From the NCBI RefSeq assembly GCF_012516435.1, contig NZ_CP051216.1:1490001-1554000 (forward strand): a DNA stretch of 64,000 nucleotides. Reading direction: 5' to 3'. The position numbers were made by a program, and so were the translations under genes. Source of the stretch: Pseudodesulfovibrio sp. zrk46 (GTDB lineage: Bacteria; Desulfobacterota; Desulfovibrionia; Desulfovibrionales; Desulfovibrionaceae). Each line of letters opens with the position of its first letter. The stretch's first letter is position 1. Under the pieces are notes generated by a model, which made no database searches, was not told the origin of the DNA, and was given only the letters and a program-made list of their open reading frames with translations. Shown here piece by piece: positions 7,633-16,243 of the stretch.

Positions 7633-10338
7633 CTACTCCCCGACCTTCTCCATATCCAATATCATTTCCACCAGATCTTCATCATGGGGATCGGGGGTGA
7701 CCACGAAACCGAACTTCTTGGACAGCCCTTGCATGGCCTTGTTTTCGATCATGGTCTGGCCGGAGAGCACCTTGGTGCCGCGCTCCTTGGTGTAGCGAAT
7801 ACCCTTGTCGAACAGCAGCGAGCCAAGTCCGCCGCCCTTCTGGTCGGAACGGACCACGATGGCGAATTCCGCCTCGGTGTTGTCCGGCTTGGTGTTGGTG
7901 CGCATGACGCCGAGGGTTTCGAGGTTGCCATCCTCGTCCGGGGCGGATGCGATGAAGGCCATCTCGCGGTCGTAATCGATCTGGGTGAAGCGGGCGATGT
8001 CCTTGTGGTCGAAATCGCGCTGCACCACGCCGAAGAAGCGGAGCCGAAGATCCTCGTCGGACAGGCTGGCAAGGAAGGCGCGGTGCGTGTCCTCGTCCTC
8101 GGGACGAATGGGACGGAGCGTGACTTTGCGGCCGGTCTTGAGGCTGACGATCTCCTCCAGTTCGCGGGGGTAGGGCCGGATGGCGAGACGGGCCTCGCCT
8201 TCGCCCTTGAACGGAGCAATGGCAATCTTGCCGCCCAGCGCCAACACGCCTTCGGAGTCGGCGTAGAGGGGGTTGATGTCAATGGAAGTGATCTGCGGCA
8301 CATCCACGATGAGCTGGGAAATCTGGATCAGGGTCAGACAGATGTCGTCCACGTCGGCCGGGAGCTGGGAAGGGGTGCCTTCCAGCAGGGTGGCGATGCG
8401 GGTACGCCCGACAAGTTCCTTGGCCAGCGACATGGAGAGCGGCGGCAGGGTCAGCGCCGTGTCCTGAATCATCTCGCGGGCCATGCCGCCATGGCCGAAG
8501 GAGAGAACCGGGCCGAAGACGGGGTCCACGTTGCCGGAAATGAACAGCTCATGCGCGCCGGGGCGACGACCCATCTTCTGGACCGTGAAGCCTTCGATAT
8601 AGGCGTCGGGCCGCTCGCGGGTGCAGCGGGCCAGAATCGAGGCCGCGCCTTCCCAGACGCGTTCAGGCGTCTCCAGATCAAGGAGCACTCCACCCACGTC
8701 ATAGGGCTGGGGAATCTGCGGACTGCGTAGCTTCAGGGCCACGGGATAGCCGAGAGCGTCGGCCGCAATGACCGCTTCCTTGGCCGAAACCGCGATGCGG
8801 GTCTCCACCACGGGCACGCCGTAGGCGGCGAGGATGTCCTTGGCCTCGGGCTCGGTCAGCGACTCGCGGCCTTCGTCCAGCGCTTTGGCCACGATGGACC
8901 GGGCTGCGTTCGTGTCCGGGAAAAAGTCTGTGGGCAGGGAATCCGGTGTCTCGATGAGCAGTTCCTGGTTTCGCAGGTATTCGGCCATGTAAAGGAATGC
9001 GCGGACTGCGTGGGTGGGCGAATCATAGGTCGGGATGTCCGCCTTGCGGAAGACTTCGCGGGATTCGTCGGCTGCGCCGGAGCCGAGCCATGCGGTCAGG
9101 ACCATGCGTTTGACCCGTTTCAGGGATTCGGTCAGGGCTTCGGCCACCTCCACATCGGGCTGGGCCGTCCACGGTACGTGCATGACGAGGATGCCGTTGG
9201 ACCCCTTGTCCTTGAGCAGCAGCTTGAGCACATCTGAGTATGCCTTGCCGTTGGCGTTGAACGGTATGTCTACCGGATTGGAGCGGGACCAGCTTTCGGC
9301 GCCCAAAATGTTATCGATGGCCTCAATGGTGGTGTCAGACAGTTCCGCCAGTTCGCCACCGCCCGCCAGCAGGCGGTCTGCCGCGAGAATGCCGGCGCTG
9401 GTGCCGTTGGTCAGGATGGCGAGCTTCTTTCCGTATACCGCCTTGGGCGTACCCAGTGTCTGGGCTGCGTCAAAGAGGCCGTCGATGTTCTCCACGCGCA
9501 ACATGCCTGCGCGGCGGAAGGCCACGTCGTAGACCGCATCCACCAGACGGTGGTCGCCTGTTTCCTTGAGCTTGAGGTCGGCGAGGACCGTATCCAGCGC
9601 CTGCCCGGGGCGGATGACCAGCACCGGCTTGTTGCGCGAGGCGGCGCGGGCCGCGGACATGAACTCGCGGGCATCCTTGATGGACTCAACATAGAGCATA
9701 ATGGAGCGGGTCAGCGGGTCCGACCCGAGATAGTCGAGAATATCGGCAAAGGAGACGTCGATGCGACTGCCCAGCGCGATCATGTGGGAAAAACCGATGC
9801 CCTTGGCGCGCGCCCAGTCGAGGACCGTGGCGAACAGGGAGTCGGACTGGGAGATGAAGGCCACCTTGCCGGGCTTCAGGTCGGAGTGTGCCAGCGAGGC
9901 GTTGAGATTCAGGGACGGCACCATGAAGCCAAGGGATTTTGGCCCGATGAGGCGGATGTCCGGGGTGTTGGCGATGGACAGGATGGTGGACTTGATGTCC
10001 AGCCGCTCCTCCGGTGACATGGAGGCAAAACCGGAGCCCATGAGGACGGCGCCGCGGGTGCCGCGCTCCTTTAGGGAGTGGATGATCTCCGGCACCTCGT
10101 CCAGCGGCGAGCAGACAATGGCCAGATCCGGCGACTTGGGCAAATGCTTGACGGATTTGTGGGTCAGCACACCTGCGATGGCCTCGGCCTGATTGGAGAC
10201 CGGCATGACCGGGCCCATGAAGCCGCCTGCCATGATGTTGCGCATGACGATATTGCCTGCGTTCCGGGGATCATTGGTGGCGCCGATGACCGCGACGGAC
10301 TTCGGCTTGAACAGATATTCGAGATTGATGACGCTCAT
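7633..10338 (-). CDS. Protein lysine acetyltransferase: ACD-like synthetase domains fused to GNAT
   Basis: Protein of 901 residues from the ATG at 10338, which has ACGAGG upstream. Order: CoA-binding Rossmann domain (SVAVIGATNDPRNAGN, residues 1-130), two succinyl-CoA-ligase-like domains (to about 450), an ATP-grasp domain (about 490-710) and a GNAT domain (about 735-895; EFAIVVRSDQKGGGLGSLLF is the acetyl-CoA loop). This is the Pat/YfiQ (Pka) layout. The A-S-H-T-G stretch that carries the phosphorylated His in true ADP-forming acetyl-CoA synthetases is replaced by KETGDHRLVD, which fits a regulatory acetyltransferase rather than an enzyme making ATP. Its known target in other bacteria is acetyl-CoA synthetase, and acs lies 6 kb away. 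A residual ligase activity cannot be excluded. Confidence 0.85.
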   Translation of the reverse strand: MSVINLEYLFKPKSVAVIGATNDPRNAGNIVMRNIMAGGFMGPVMPVSNQAEAIAGVLTHKSVKHLPKSPDLAIVCSPLDEVPEIIHSLKERGTRGAVLMGSGFASMSPEERLDIKSTILSIANTPDIRLIGPKSLGFMVPSLNLNASLAHSDLKPGKVAFISQSDSLFATVLDWARAKGIGFSHMIALGSRIDVSFADILDYLGSDPLTRSIMLYVESIKDAREFMSAARAASRNKPVLVIRPGQALDTVLADLKLKETGDHRLVDAVYDVAFRRAGMLRVENIDGLFDAAQTLGTPKAVYGKKLAILTNGTSAGILAADRLLAGGGELAELSDTTIEAIDNILGAESWSRSNPVDIPFNANGKAYSDVLKLLLKDKGSNGILVMHVPWTAQPDVEVAEALTESLKRVKRMVLTAWLGSGAADESREVFRKADIPTYDSPTHAVRAFLYMAEYLRNQELLIETPDSLPTDFFPDTNAARSIVAKALDEGRESLTEPEAKDILAAYGVPVVETRIAVSAKEAVIAADALGYPVALKLRSPQIPQPYDVGGVLLDLETPERVWEGAASILARCTRERPDAYIEGFTVQKMGRRPGAHELFISGNVDPVFGPVLSFGHGGMAREMIQDTALTLPPLSMSLAKELVGRTRIATLLEGTPSQLPADVDDICLTLIQISQLIVDVPQITSIDINPLYADSEGVLALGGKIAIAPFKGEGEARLAIRPYPRELEEIVSLKTGRKVTLRPIRPEDEDTHRAFLASLSDEDLRLRFFGVVQRDFDHKDIARFTQIDYDREMAFIASAPDEDGNLETLGVMRTNTKPDNTEAEFAIVVRSDQKGGGLGSLLFDKGIRYTKERGTKVLSGQTMIENKAMQGLSKKFGFVVTPDPHDEDLVEMILDMEKVGE

Positions 10339-10462
10339 GCTGCCTCGTGCTTTGAGTATGGTGTCGTATTCTTGTGAGATTACCTTTTTTTGCCCATAGG
10401 GCGCAACAACGTAATGTAACCTAGAATATACTGGTAATAACAACACTGACCTGACATTATGT

Positions 10463-11230
10463 ATGATCATGATACGACTGTGTGCTGCCTTGCTCCTTAC
10501 ATTTTTCTTGTTATCCCCGTCGGTTGCCGGGGCGCAGGAGCTGTTTGTCCTGACCATCCCCAGCCCCCCTTATAATTATGAGGAGGATGGGCACGTGGCT
10601 GGCATGGCCACCGAAGTGGTCCGGGAGGCGTTCCGTCGCATGGGCATCGAAGGCAAATTTGCCATGATTCCCTGGAAGCGGGGTTTGCAGATGGTTAAGA
10701 ATGGCGAGGCAGATGCCATCTTTCGGGCTTCGCTGACAGAGAATCGCACAGGCTACATGCTGTTTCCCGACGAGCCGCTGGATGTCGGCGAGGTGGTTGC
10801 CTTTCGACGTAAGGGATCGGAGGCTGCCGTATCGGTGGATTTCACAGATGCGCAGGGCCTGCGGACGGGTATCGGTCTAGGGTTCTCCTATGGTGAAGCG
10901 TTTGACAAAAACTTCAAGGCCGCCCGCTTTGCCAAGGTGGATTACGGCATCACCACCCAGCAGAACATGAAGAAACTCATGGAAGATCGGATCGATCTTC
11001 TCTTCGTCAACAAGGTTGTGGGATGGCATACGGCACGGCAGCTTGGACTGGAGGACAAGGTGGAGGTCGCCACTGATCGTCAGGGCCGGGAAGTCGTCTA
11101 TGTGACGGATGACAACTACCTCGCCTTCTCCAAAAAGACCGTGATGCCGGAGCTGGTCGCCCGTTTTACCGAAACGCTCAGGGAGATAAAGCGGGACGGT
11201 ACCTATGATGCCATCTTCGGCGGCAAGTAG
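10463..11230 (+). CDS. Periplasmic solute-binding protein, family 3 (first of three paralogs)
   Basis: Protein of 255 residues (253 if the ATG at 10469 is used; no strong ribosome binding site separates them). Signal peptide through PSVAGA. Family-3 features: PPYNYEEDGHVAGMATEVVREAFRRMG, MIPWKRGLQMVKNGEADAIF and LAFSKK near the end. It lacks the cysteine of a lipoprotein, so should be free in the periplasm. No ABC permease or ATPase gene lies near any of the three paralogs, so they may feed a distant transporter or act as sensors. The ligand, amino acid or other small polar molecule, is not readable. Confidence 0.85.
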   Translation: MIMIRLCAALLLTFFLLSPSVAGAQELFVLTIPSPPYNYEEDGHVAGMATEVVREAFRRMGIEGKFAMIPWKRGLQMVKNGEADAIFRASLTENRTGYMLFPDEPLDVGEVVAFRRKGSEAAVSVDFTDAQGLRTGIGLGFSYGEAFDKNFKAARFAKVDYGITTQQNMKKLMEDRIDLLFVNKVVGWHTARQLGLEDKVEVATDRQGREVVYVTDDNYLAFSKKTVMPELVARFTETLREIKRDGTYDAIFGGK

Positions 11231-11287
11231 TCGTTGACTCCACGATAATCATGTCTCCATGCTGTTGCATGGGCTATAGTTGATTCC

Positions 11288-12082
11288 ATGCGATACCTTC
11301 TTGGAATCTTCCTTTTCTTGTTCTGCCTTCATGTTCCGGCTGCTCATGCGCAGTCATTGCGTGTCGTTACGTTATACGGCCCGCCCTATGGGTATGAAGT
11401 TGATGACCGTGTTGAAGGCATCGCGGCCGACCTTGTGCGGGAAGGGCTCGGCCGGATCGGCTACGAGGCGGAGATTACCATTGTGCCGTGGAAGTGGGGA
11501 TTGGAAATGGTGCGCGTCGGTCAGGCAGACGCCATCTTCAAAGCCCTCAAGTCTACCGAGCGGGAGGAATACCTGCATTTTCCTGAGGAACCGCTCGTTC
11601 TGGAGCGAACAGTCGGGTTCAAGGCTGACGACACCAACGTTCGGCTTGGTCAGGACTTTTCCGGCGCGGAGTCCATTCGGCTCGGTGTGGGGGCCGGCTT
11701 TATCTACGGCTCTCCGGTGGACGAAATCATTGCGAAGAATCCTTTCAAGAAGATCGATCCTGCTCCTACCGTGGAGCGGAGCCTGGAGAAACTGCTGGCT
11801 GGCAGAGTGGATGTCGTGCTGGCAGACAAAATCCCGGCCGTCTACTCCGCCAGAAGGCACGGTATGGTGTACCGTCTGGAAACTCTGGTCGACGAAGAGG
11901 GGCATGAGATCGTGTTCAGCAGAGCTCCCACCTACCTTGCCTTTTCCAAAAAGACCTCCTCCAAAGATTTGGCCAAGCGGTTTTCCGAAGCACTCAAGGC
12001 TATTAAGGCGGACGGCACATACTATACAATCCTCAAGCGTTACAACGTGATGAGTTTGGATATCCAATTTGAGGAGCAGTAG
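11288..12082 (+). CDS. Periplasmic solute-binding protein, family 3 (second paralog)
   Basis: Protein of 264 residues, with a signal peptide ending at PAAHA. The same fold markers as its neighbours: GPPYGYEVDDRVEGIAADLV, IVPWKWGLEMVRVGQADAIF, YLAFSKKTSSKDLAKRF. The gap from the first paralog is 57 bp and to the third 93 bp. Sequence is clearly diverged from both, so the tandem array is not a recent duplication. No transport partners are visible. A role in uptake or ligand sensing of amino-acid-like molecules is family knowledge, not proven here. Confidence 0.85.
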   Translation: MRYLLGIFLFLFCLHVPAAHAQSLRVVTLYGPPYGYEVDDRVEGIAADLVREGLGRIGYEAEITIVPWKWGLEMVRVGQADAIFKALKSTEREEYLHFPEEPLVLERTVGFKADDTNVRLGQDFSGAESIRLGVGAGFIYGSPVDEIIAKNPFKKIDPAPTVERSLEKLLAGRVDVVLADKIPAVYSARRHGMVYRLETLVDEEGHEIVFSRAPTYLAFSKKTSSKDLAKRFSEALKAIKADGTYYTILKRYNVMSLDIQFEEQ

Positions 12083-12175
12083 TAGGGAAGGTGTTCATTT
12101 CCCGGTAAGAGTTCCTCCGATCTTGGGGGGAAAAGAATCATATCCCCTTTTCTTGTATTTGGTTATCGTCGTTCC

Positions 12176-12937
12176 ATGCGGTATTTCTTTGGGCTCATAT
12201 TGATTCTGATTTGTCTGCTTGCACCAAAGGCGCACGCAGACGAGTTGCGCATAGTCACCCTTCATTCTCCTCCCATTGCATTTGAACAAGGCGGCAAGAT
12301 TACCGGTTTCGGTGTCGATTTGGTGCGTGAAGGGCTGCGCCGTATGGGACACACCGCGACGGTCAACATCATTCCGTGGAAACGGGCGGTCCACATGACG
12401 CGCTTCGGCGATGCCGACGCCATTTTCTATATGGTGGAAAACGTCGAGCGGCGGAAATGGTTCTACTTCCCGGATGAGCATCTGGTCATGGAGACCACGG
12501 TCATGCTCAAGCGGGCAGGTGAATCCTTTGGCTTCTCCCGCGACCGGACCGATTATCCGGAAGTCCGCCTTGGTCTGGGGCTCGGGTATTACTACGGCCC
12601 GGAACTCAAGGAATTCCTTGATAATGCGGAGTTTGAATCCATTGAGACCGCTCCGGCCATTGAGACCAATTTTTTCAAGCTGCTGGAGAAGCGGATCGAT
12701 GTGTTCCTGTCCGATCTGGCGCTGGCGCAGTATTTTCTGAAGGAGCGCGCCTCTGGGCATATCGTGTCCATTGTCCGTGGGCCGGACGGTGAGCCGCTCG
12801 TTCTAGATTCGGTCAAATCCTACCTCGCTTTTTCCAAGGAAACCATGTCCCGTGAAATGGCCGACGCCTTTGCCGACACCCTCAAGGAAATGAAGGAAGA
12901 CGGCACCTGCGAGCGCATTATCAACAAATATCGTTGA
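12176..12937 (+). CDS. Periplasmic solute-binding protein, family 3 (third paralog)
   Basis: Protein of 253 residues, with a signal peptide ending at APKAHA. Contains SPPIAFEQGGKITGFGVDLV, NIIPWKRAVHMTRFGDADAIF and SYLAFSKETMSREMADAFADT, aligning block by block with the two preceding genes. The end KEMKEDGTCERIINKY is typical of the family. Two repeated features unite the trio: the PWKxxxxMxxxGxADAIF segment and the YLAFSKxT segment. This suggests a DUF-like subgroup of family 3 that is common as stand-alone genes in Desulfovibrio relatives. Ligand unknown. Confidence 0.85.
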   Translation: MRYFFGLILILICLLAPKAHADELRIVTLHSPPIAFEQGGKITGFGVDLVREGLRRMGHTATVNIIPWKRAVHMTRFGDADAIFYMVENVERRKWFYFPDEHLVMETTVMLKRAGESFGFSRDRTDYPEVRLGLGLGYYYGPELKEFLDNAEFESIETAPAIETNFFKLLEKRIDVFLSDLALAQYFLKERASGHIVSIVRGPDGEPLVLDSVKSYLAFSKETMSREMADAFADTLKEMKEDGTCERIINKYR

Positions 12938-13014
12938 TAACCCCTAAAGTTATTCGTTCTCCTGCCGAATGTCCTGTTTAGGGAAGGTAATGTTCCACGA
13001 CAGGAGGAACTCAC

Positions 13015-13899
13015 ATGGTTTTTGAATCCAGCATTTCACAGGTCTCTCAATTTACTGATTCTCTGAATGTTCGACAGGCTCCGGCTTTGGAGAAAACTGT
13101 TGAGGAACAGGGACAGGAAGCTCGCAACCCGAATCAGGGCGGTGACATCGTCACCATTTCCCCTGAGGCTCGCGCACTGATTGCCCCGGAGAATTCCGGC
13201 GATTCCAACAACGCGAAAGGCGAGGCCGAGAAAGGGCTCACCTTGAGCATGGGGCAGGCCTTTGGCCTGACTCCCGAGCAGGAGCAGCGCGCCAACGCAT
13301 TGTTCGATGAGTTGGACACCATCTTCGGCTCGGGCAAGGAGTTGACCTCGGATCAGGAGCAGCGCGTTGATGTCATCTTTACCGAGTTGGACTCCATGTT
13401 CCCGGTGGAAGAGGAACTTCGGTTGTCCGCTGAAGACGAGAAGCGACTCGATGCCCTGTTCAAGGAACTGGACTCCATCTACGCCAATAAAGAGCTGACT
13501 CCGGAACAGGAGAAGCAGGCTCTGAAGCTCGAGAACGAGATCGAATCCATCTTCCAGAATGCGGAGTTCGCCGAGCAGGATGGAGAAATCAACATCTCTT
13601 CCGAAGCCATGCAGCCCAAGCAGGAAACCAAGGAAGAGGCCACTTCCACCACTGACCAGACCATAGATCGCCTCAAGGAACAGATCGAGAAGCTCGAGGA
13701 AGAGATCAAGGAACTGGAAAAGAACGACACTCTGTCCGAAAAGGAAAAGAACAGCCAACTCCAGCAGAAGCAGGCCCAGCTCATGGAGCTGAATGATCAG
13801 CTCGTGAAGGTCCAGCAGGAACAGCTCAAGGAGTCTGGCCAGGCCATCGGCGGTGGTACTCGAGCCAACGGCTTCGGTAACAGCGTGGCATCTTTCTAG
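13015..13899 (+). CDS. Acidic helical-repeat protein of unknown function
   Basis: Protein of 294 residues, very rich in Glu, Gln and Lys, with no signal peptide or membrane segment. After a GGDIVTISPEARAL segment (residues 42-55) come four diverged 20-residue units of the form LTxEQExRxxxLFxELDSIF at 85-104, 110-129, 137-156 and 161-180, each with 4-8 residues between them. Residues 214-275 form a heptad coiled coil (DRLKEQIEKLEEEIKELEK). GGAGGA precedes the ATG. The VTISPEA segment recurs in uncharacterised Desulfovibrio proteins. Transcribed alone, with a terminator hairpin after it. Function unknown. Confidence 0.75.
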   Translation: MVFESSISQVSQFTDSLNVRQAPALEKTVEEQGQEARNPNQGGDIVTISPEARALIAPENSGDSNNAKGEAEKGLTLSMGQAFGLTPEQEQRANALFDELDTIFGSGKELTSDQEQRVDVIFTELDSMFPVEEELRLSAEDEKRLDALFKELDSIYANKELTPEQEKQALKLENEIESIFQNAEFAEQDGEINISSEAMQPKQETKEEATSTTDQTIDRLKEQIEKLEEEIKELEKNDTLSEKEKNSQLQQKQAQLMELNDQLVKVQQEQLKESGQAIGGGTRANGFGNSVASF

Positions 13900-13926
13900 A
13901 TTATCTGATCCAACATGAAAGCGCAC

Positions 13927-13956
13927 AAGGCGCGGCAACAGAACGTTGCCGCGCCT
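13927..13956 (+). terminator. Hairpin after the acidic repeat protein
   Basis: AAGGCGCGGCAAC pairs perfectly with GTTGCCGCGCCTT across a 4-base loop (13-bp stem). The following T-tract is poor, but the position 28 bases after the stop codon fits an intrinsic terminator. Confidence 0.65.
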
Positions 13957-13977
13957 TATTCATGTACTATAACATGT

Positions 13978-14007
13978 TTGACAAGGCTCACCCCACACAC
14001 GTATTTT
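13978..14007 (+). promoter_or_regulatory. Sigma-70-like promoter of the STAS-like gene
   Basis: TTGACA at 13978-13983, an 18-base spacer, and TATTTT at 14002-14007. The ribosome binding site GGAGAAG begins about 7 bases after the -10 box, giving a very short leader. Confidence 0.5.
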
Positions 14008-14027
14008 GATAAGTGGAGAAGAGCCCT

Positions 14028-14405
14028 ATGCCCATAACGTTCAAAGTAATCCCCATGGGGGACTATTTGCTGATCGAATCGCAAGGAAGCCCTGCGTCCT
14101 TTGATGAGTTCAGGTCCTATTACCTGTCCTACATTAAGGAGTTGGATGAGAGCGGTCTGAGAAGGGTGTTGGTTGATTCTCGAAAAGTCGACTATGCCGG
14201 CTTAGACTATCATGATCTCATCGCGTTCATGGACGATATACTGATCAAGGGCAGAAATCTGATCGGCAATCGAACGGCGGTCCTTTCGGGGTTGAGCAAC
14301 AAGGCCCATTATTCCCGTCTCGAATCCCTGGCAGTCAACCGGAGCTTTTCCTTTCGCTGGTTCACGACCATGGATTCGGCCCTGGAGTGGCTGCTGAGAC
14401 CTTGA
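14028..14405 (+). CDS. Small soluble STAS/SpoIIAA-like protein
   Basis: Protein of 125 residues. The ATG at 14028 is preferred over a GTG at 14013 because GGAGAAG lies 7 bases upstream. The pattern of a strand pair (FKVIPMGDYLLIESQGS), a helix (FDEFRSYYLSYIKELDESG), a strand with Asp (RRVLVDSRKVDY), and a later RTAVLSG strand followed by FRWFTTMDSALEWL resembles SpoIIAA-like/STAS-related proteins of unknown role. No phosphorylatable Ser can be assigned with confidence. It stands alone with its own promoter and is convergent with the patatin gene. Confidence 0.6.
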   Translation: MPITFKVIPMGDYLLIESQGSPASFDEFRSYYLSYIKELDESGLRRVLVDSRKVDYAGLDYHDLIAFMDDILIKGRNLIGNRTAVLSGLSNKAHYSRLESLAVNRSFSFRWFTTMDSALEWLLRP

Positions 14406-14415
14406 ACTGCTCCGT

Positions 14416-15609
14416 TTAATGGTGCGGAGCGAGATCTTCTGGTGGGCATTTGTGCCAGGGATTGTCGCCCATGGCCATCTTGAATCCCACGCGGTAGAGC
14501 TTCTTCATGTATGTCGGGTCGAACATCTCGTCGGACTCCTCATTGAAGGAGGGCGGGATAAAGGCGAGATTGTAGTCCACACCATCCCGTTGCGCTGTGG
14601 CGTACATCCGATAGAGGTCGCCGATCCCCTGATTACGGATCAGTCCTGCCAGTGACCGGGTGGCGATGGCGTTCAGCGTCGGCTCCACCTGAATGCCGCT
14701 GGACACCAGCGCGTCGTTGCGGATGATGTAGAGCTTCACCTTTCGGGTGTCGCCCATCTTTTCCATCACTTCCCCCAGTCGAACAGACACGGGGTAGGCG
14801 AACACCTGATTGGTGACGCCGCCGTCCACGTGCATTTCATCATAAGTGACGCCGTCTGCTTCCACATGGAAATATACGGGCGGGAAGGCCACCGGCACCG
14901 AGGCCGAGGCGAGAATGACGTCGCGAATGAGTTGGTGCGCCTTGGGGTTGTCGTACTGGGCAATCTCGCCAATATCCCAATACACGGGCCGCATCTCGTC
15001 GAGGTTGGTGGTGCCGATGAATAACCGCCGCCCTTTGCGGTGGGCCTTGGCGATCTTGCGGATGACCTCTGCAGTCACAAAGGTCTTGAGCTGGTGGCGC
15101 AGGGGCTCGGTGGTCATGAGGGAATCCCCGGCCAGCGCCGAGCCAATGGGGCGCATCTTGGCGATCTTGTCTGTGTCGAAGGTGGTGTAGAACATCTCCA
15201 CGAGATTGTCGTATTCCGGCCCGAGGAAGGCAAAGGGCGCAATGAGTGCGCCGGTGGACACGCCTGATACCACTCGGAATTCGGGACGGTCTCCGCGGGC
15301 CGACCACCCGGAAAGGAATCCGGCTCCAAAGGCGCCATCAGCACCGCCACCGGACAGGCTCAGAAAAATGAGCGGCTCGTCATTGGCATACAGGGCAGCG
15401 CCTTTTTTCCAGTCTTCGGCCATCTCTTCCGGGGCCTTGAAAACAGTATCGCCGTAGAAACGGATCTCATCGAAATCCGGCATGACCGCTTCATGTTGCA
15501 ATTCCACTGGCACGGCCTGTCGTTTAAGGCCGCAACCAGCCATTGTGGTCATCAAGAGCAAGGCCATCGCGATATGTGTGCAAAGATGTATTCGGGAAAT
15601 GTATTTCAT
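14416..15609 (-). CDS. Patatin-like phospholipase lipoprotein
   Basis: Protein of 397 residues from the ATG at 15609 (GGAG 8 bases upstream). A lipoprotein signal with lipobox MAGC is near residue 26. Patatin motifs: oxyanion hole SLSGGGADGAFGAGF, nucleophile elbow SGVSTGAL (GxSxG) and catalytic Asp in HVDGGV, giving the Ser-Asp dyad. Expected to hydrolyse acyl esters of phospholipids at the membrane. No partner genes are apparent; transcribed alone, divergent to nothing and convergent with the STAS-like gene. Confidence 0.88.
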   Translation of the reverse strand: MKYISRIHLCTHIAMALLLMTTMAGCGLKRQAVPVELQHEAVMPDFDEIRFYGDTVFKAPEEMAEDWKKGAALYANDEPLIFLSLSGGGADGAFGAGFLSGWSARGDRPEFRVVSGVSTGALIAPFAFLGPEYDNLVEMFYTTFDTDKIAKMRPIGSALAGDSLMTTEPLRHQLKTFVTAEVIRKIAKAHRKGRRLFIGTTNLDEMRPVYWDIGEIAQYDNPKAHQLIRDVILASASVPVAFPPVYFHVEADGVTYDEMHVDGGVTNQVFAYPVSVRLGEVMEKMGDTRKVKLYIIRNDALVSSGIQVEPTLNAIATRSLAGLIRNQGIGDLYRMYATAQRDGVDYNLAFIPPSFNEESDEMFDPTYMKKLYRVGFKMAMGDNPWHKCPPEDLAPHH

Positions 15610-15696
15610 GATGTCTCCGCCCAAGGTGGGTGCTACTCGGTAGCTATAAGCCACTAGGCGGGGGCTGCCAAGTTGGTTTGTTTGTCCCGATATAAG

Positions 15697-15727
15697 AAAG
15701 GCGCGACATGTCTATTGTCGCGCCTTT
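15697..15727. terminator. Intrinsic terminator downstream of the 15743-16243 gene
   Basis: AAAGGCGCGACA pairs with TGTCGCGCCTTT over a 7-base loop. A short T-rich stretch follows on the minus strand. It isolates the secreted protein from the patatin gene. Confidence 0.7.
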
Positions 15728-15742
15728 GGTTGAGGTGGTTGG

Positions 15743-16243
15743 TTAGAAGGGCATGCCGCCGTTCACGGAGGTGTCAGACATCTGGTAGGAAGAGCCTATA
15801 GCCTGCTGGCGATAGTGCATGGCGACCAGGGCCTTGCGCAGTCTCGGATCGTCTGATTTCCATTCGATCAGCGCATATGCGTAAATGCTGCCGCCACCCT
15901 GAGACGTTTTGAAGCGGTACATGCGGGTGGAACCGGCAGGCAGGTCAAAGGTACCGGTGCCGGTAGACACGTTGGTTCCGCCACTGAATACCTGTGAATA
16001 GGAGGCGGTAACGTCGTTGCCGTCTTTGTCGAACACAGTCACCTTACATGTTACATTGCTGCCCGACACGTTTGAAACGTACAAGTGGCTTGCCGCATTA
16101 GCGGTGGTGGAACTGTAATAGGTGAGAAGTCCGGGCACTACGGTGCCACCCTGTGCGCCAAAACAGGTGGTCTGAGCCTGTGCCACGCCGCACAGCAGCA
16201 TGAGCAGAGCCAGAGACAACAGGGAGATTTTGCATTTGGTCAT
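15743..16243 (-). CDS. Secreted protein of unknown function
   Basis: Protein of 166 residues from the ATG at 16243, which follows a textbook AAGGAGGA. Signal peptide ends at GVAQAQ. The mature part looks like a beta-rich domain: a Gly/Thr/Ser-rich segment, CKVTVFDKDGNDVTASYSQV, and FDLPAGSTRMYRFKTSQGG, with Cys at CFGAQ and TCKV that could form a disulfide. The pattern of a strand, a tag of Asp-Gly and a DLPAGST turn suggests a small Ig-like or envelope accessory domain. No family is recognised. Confidence 0.7.
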   Translation of the reverse strand: MTKCKISLLSLALLMLLCGVAQAQTTCFGAQGGTVVPGLLTYYSSTTANAASHLYVSNVSGSNVTCKVTVFDKDGNDVTASYSQVFSGGTNVSTGTGTFDLPAGSTRMYRFKTSQGGGSIYAYALIEWKSDDPRLRKALVAMHYRQQAIGSSYQMSDTSVNGGMPF

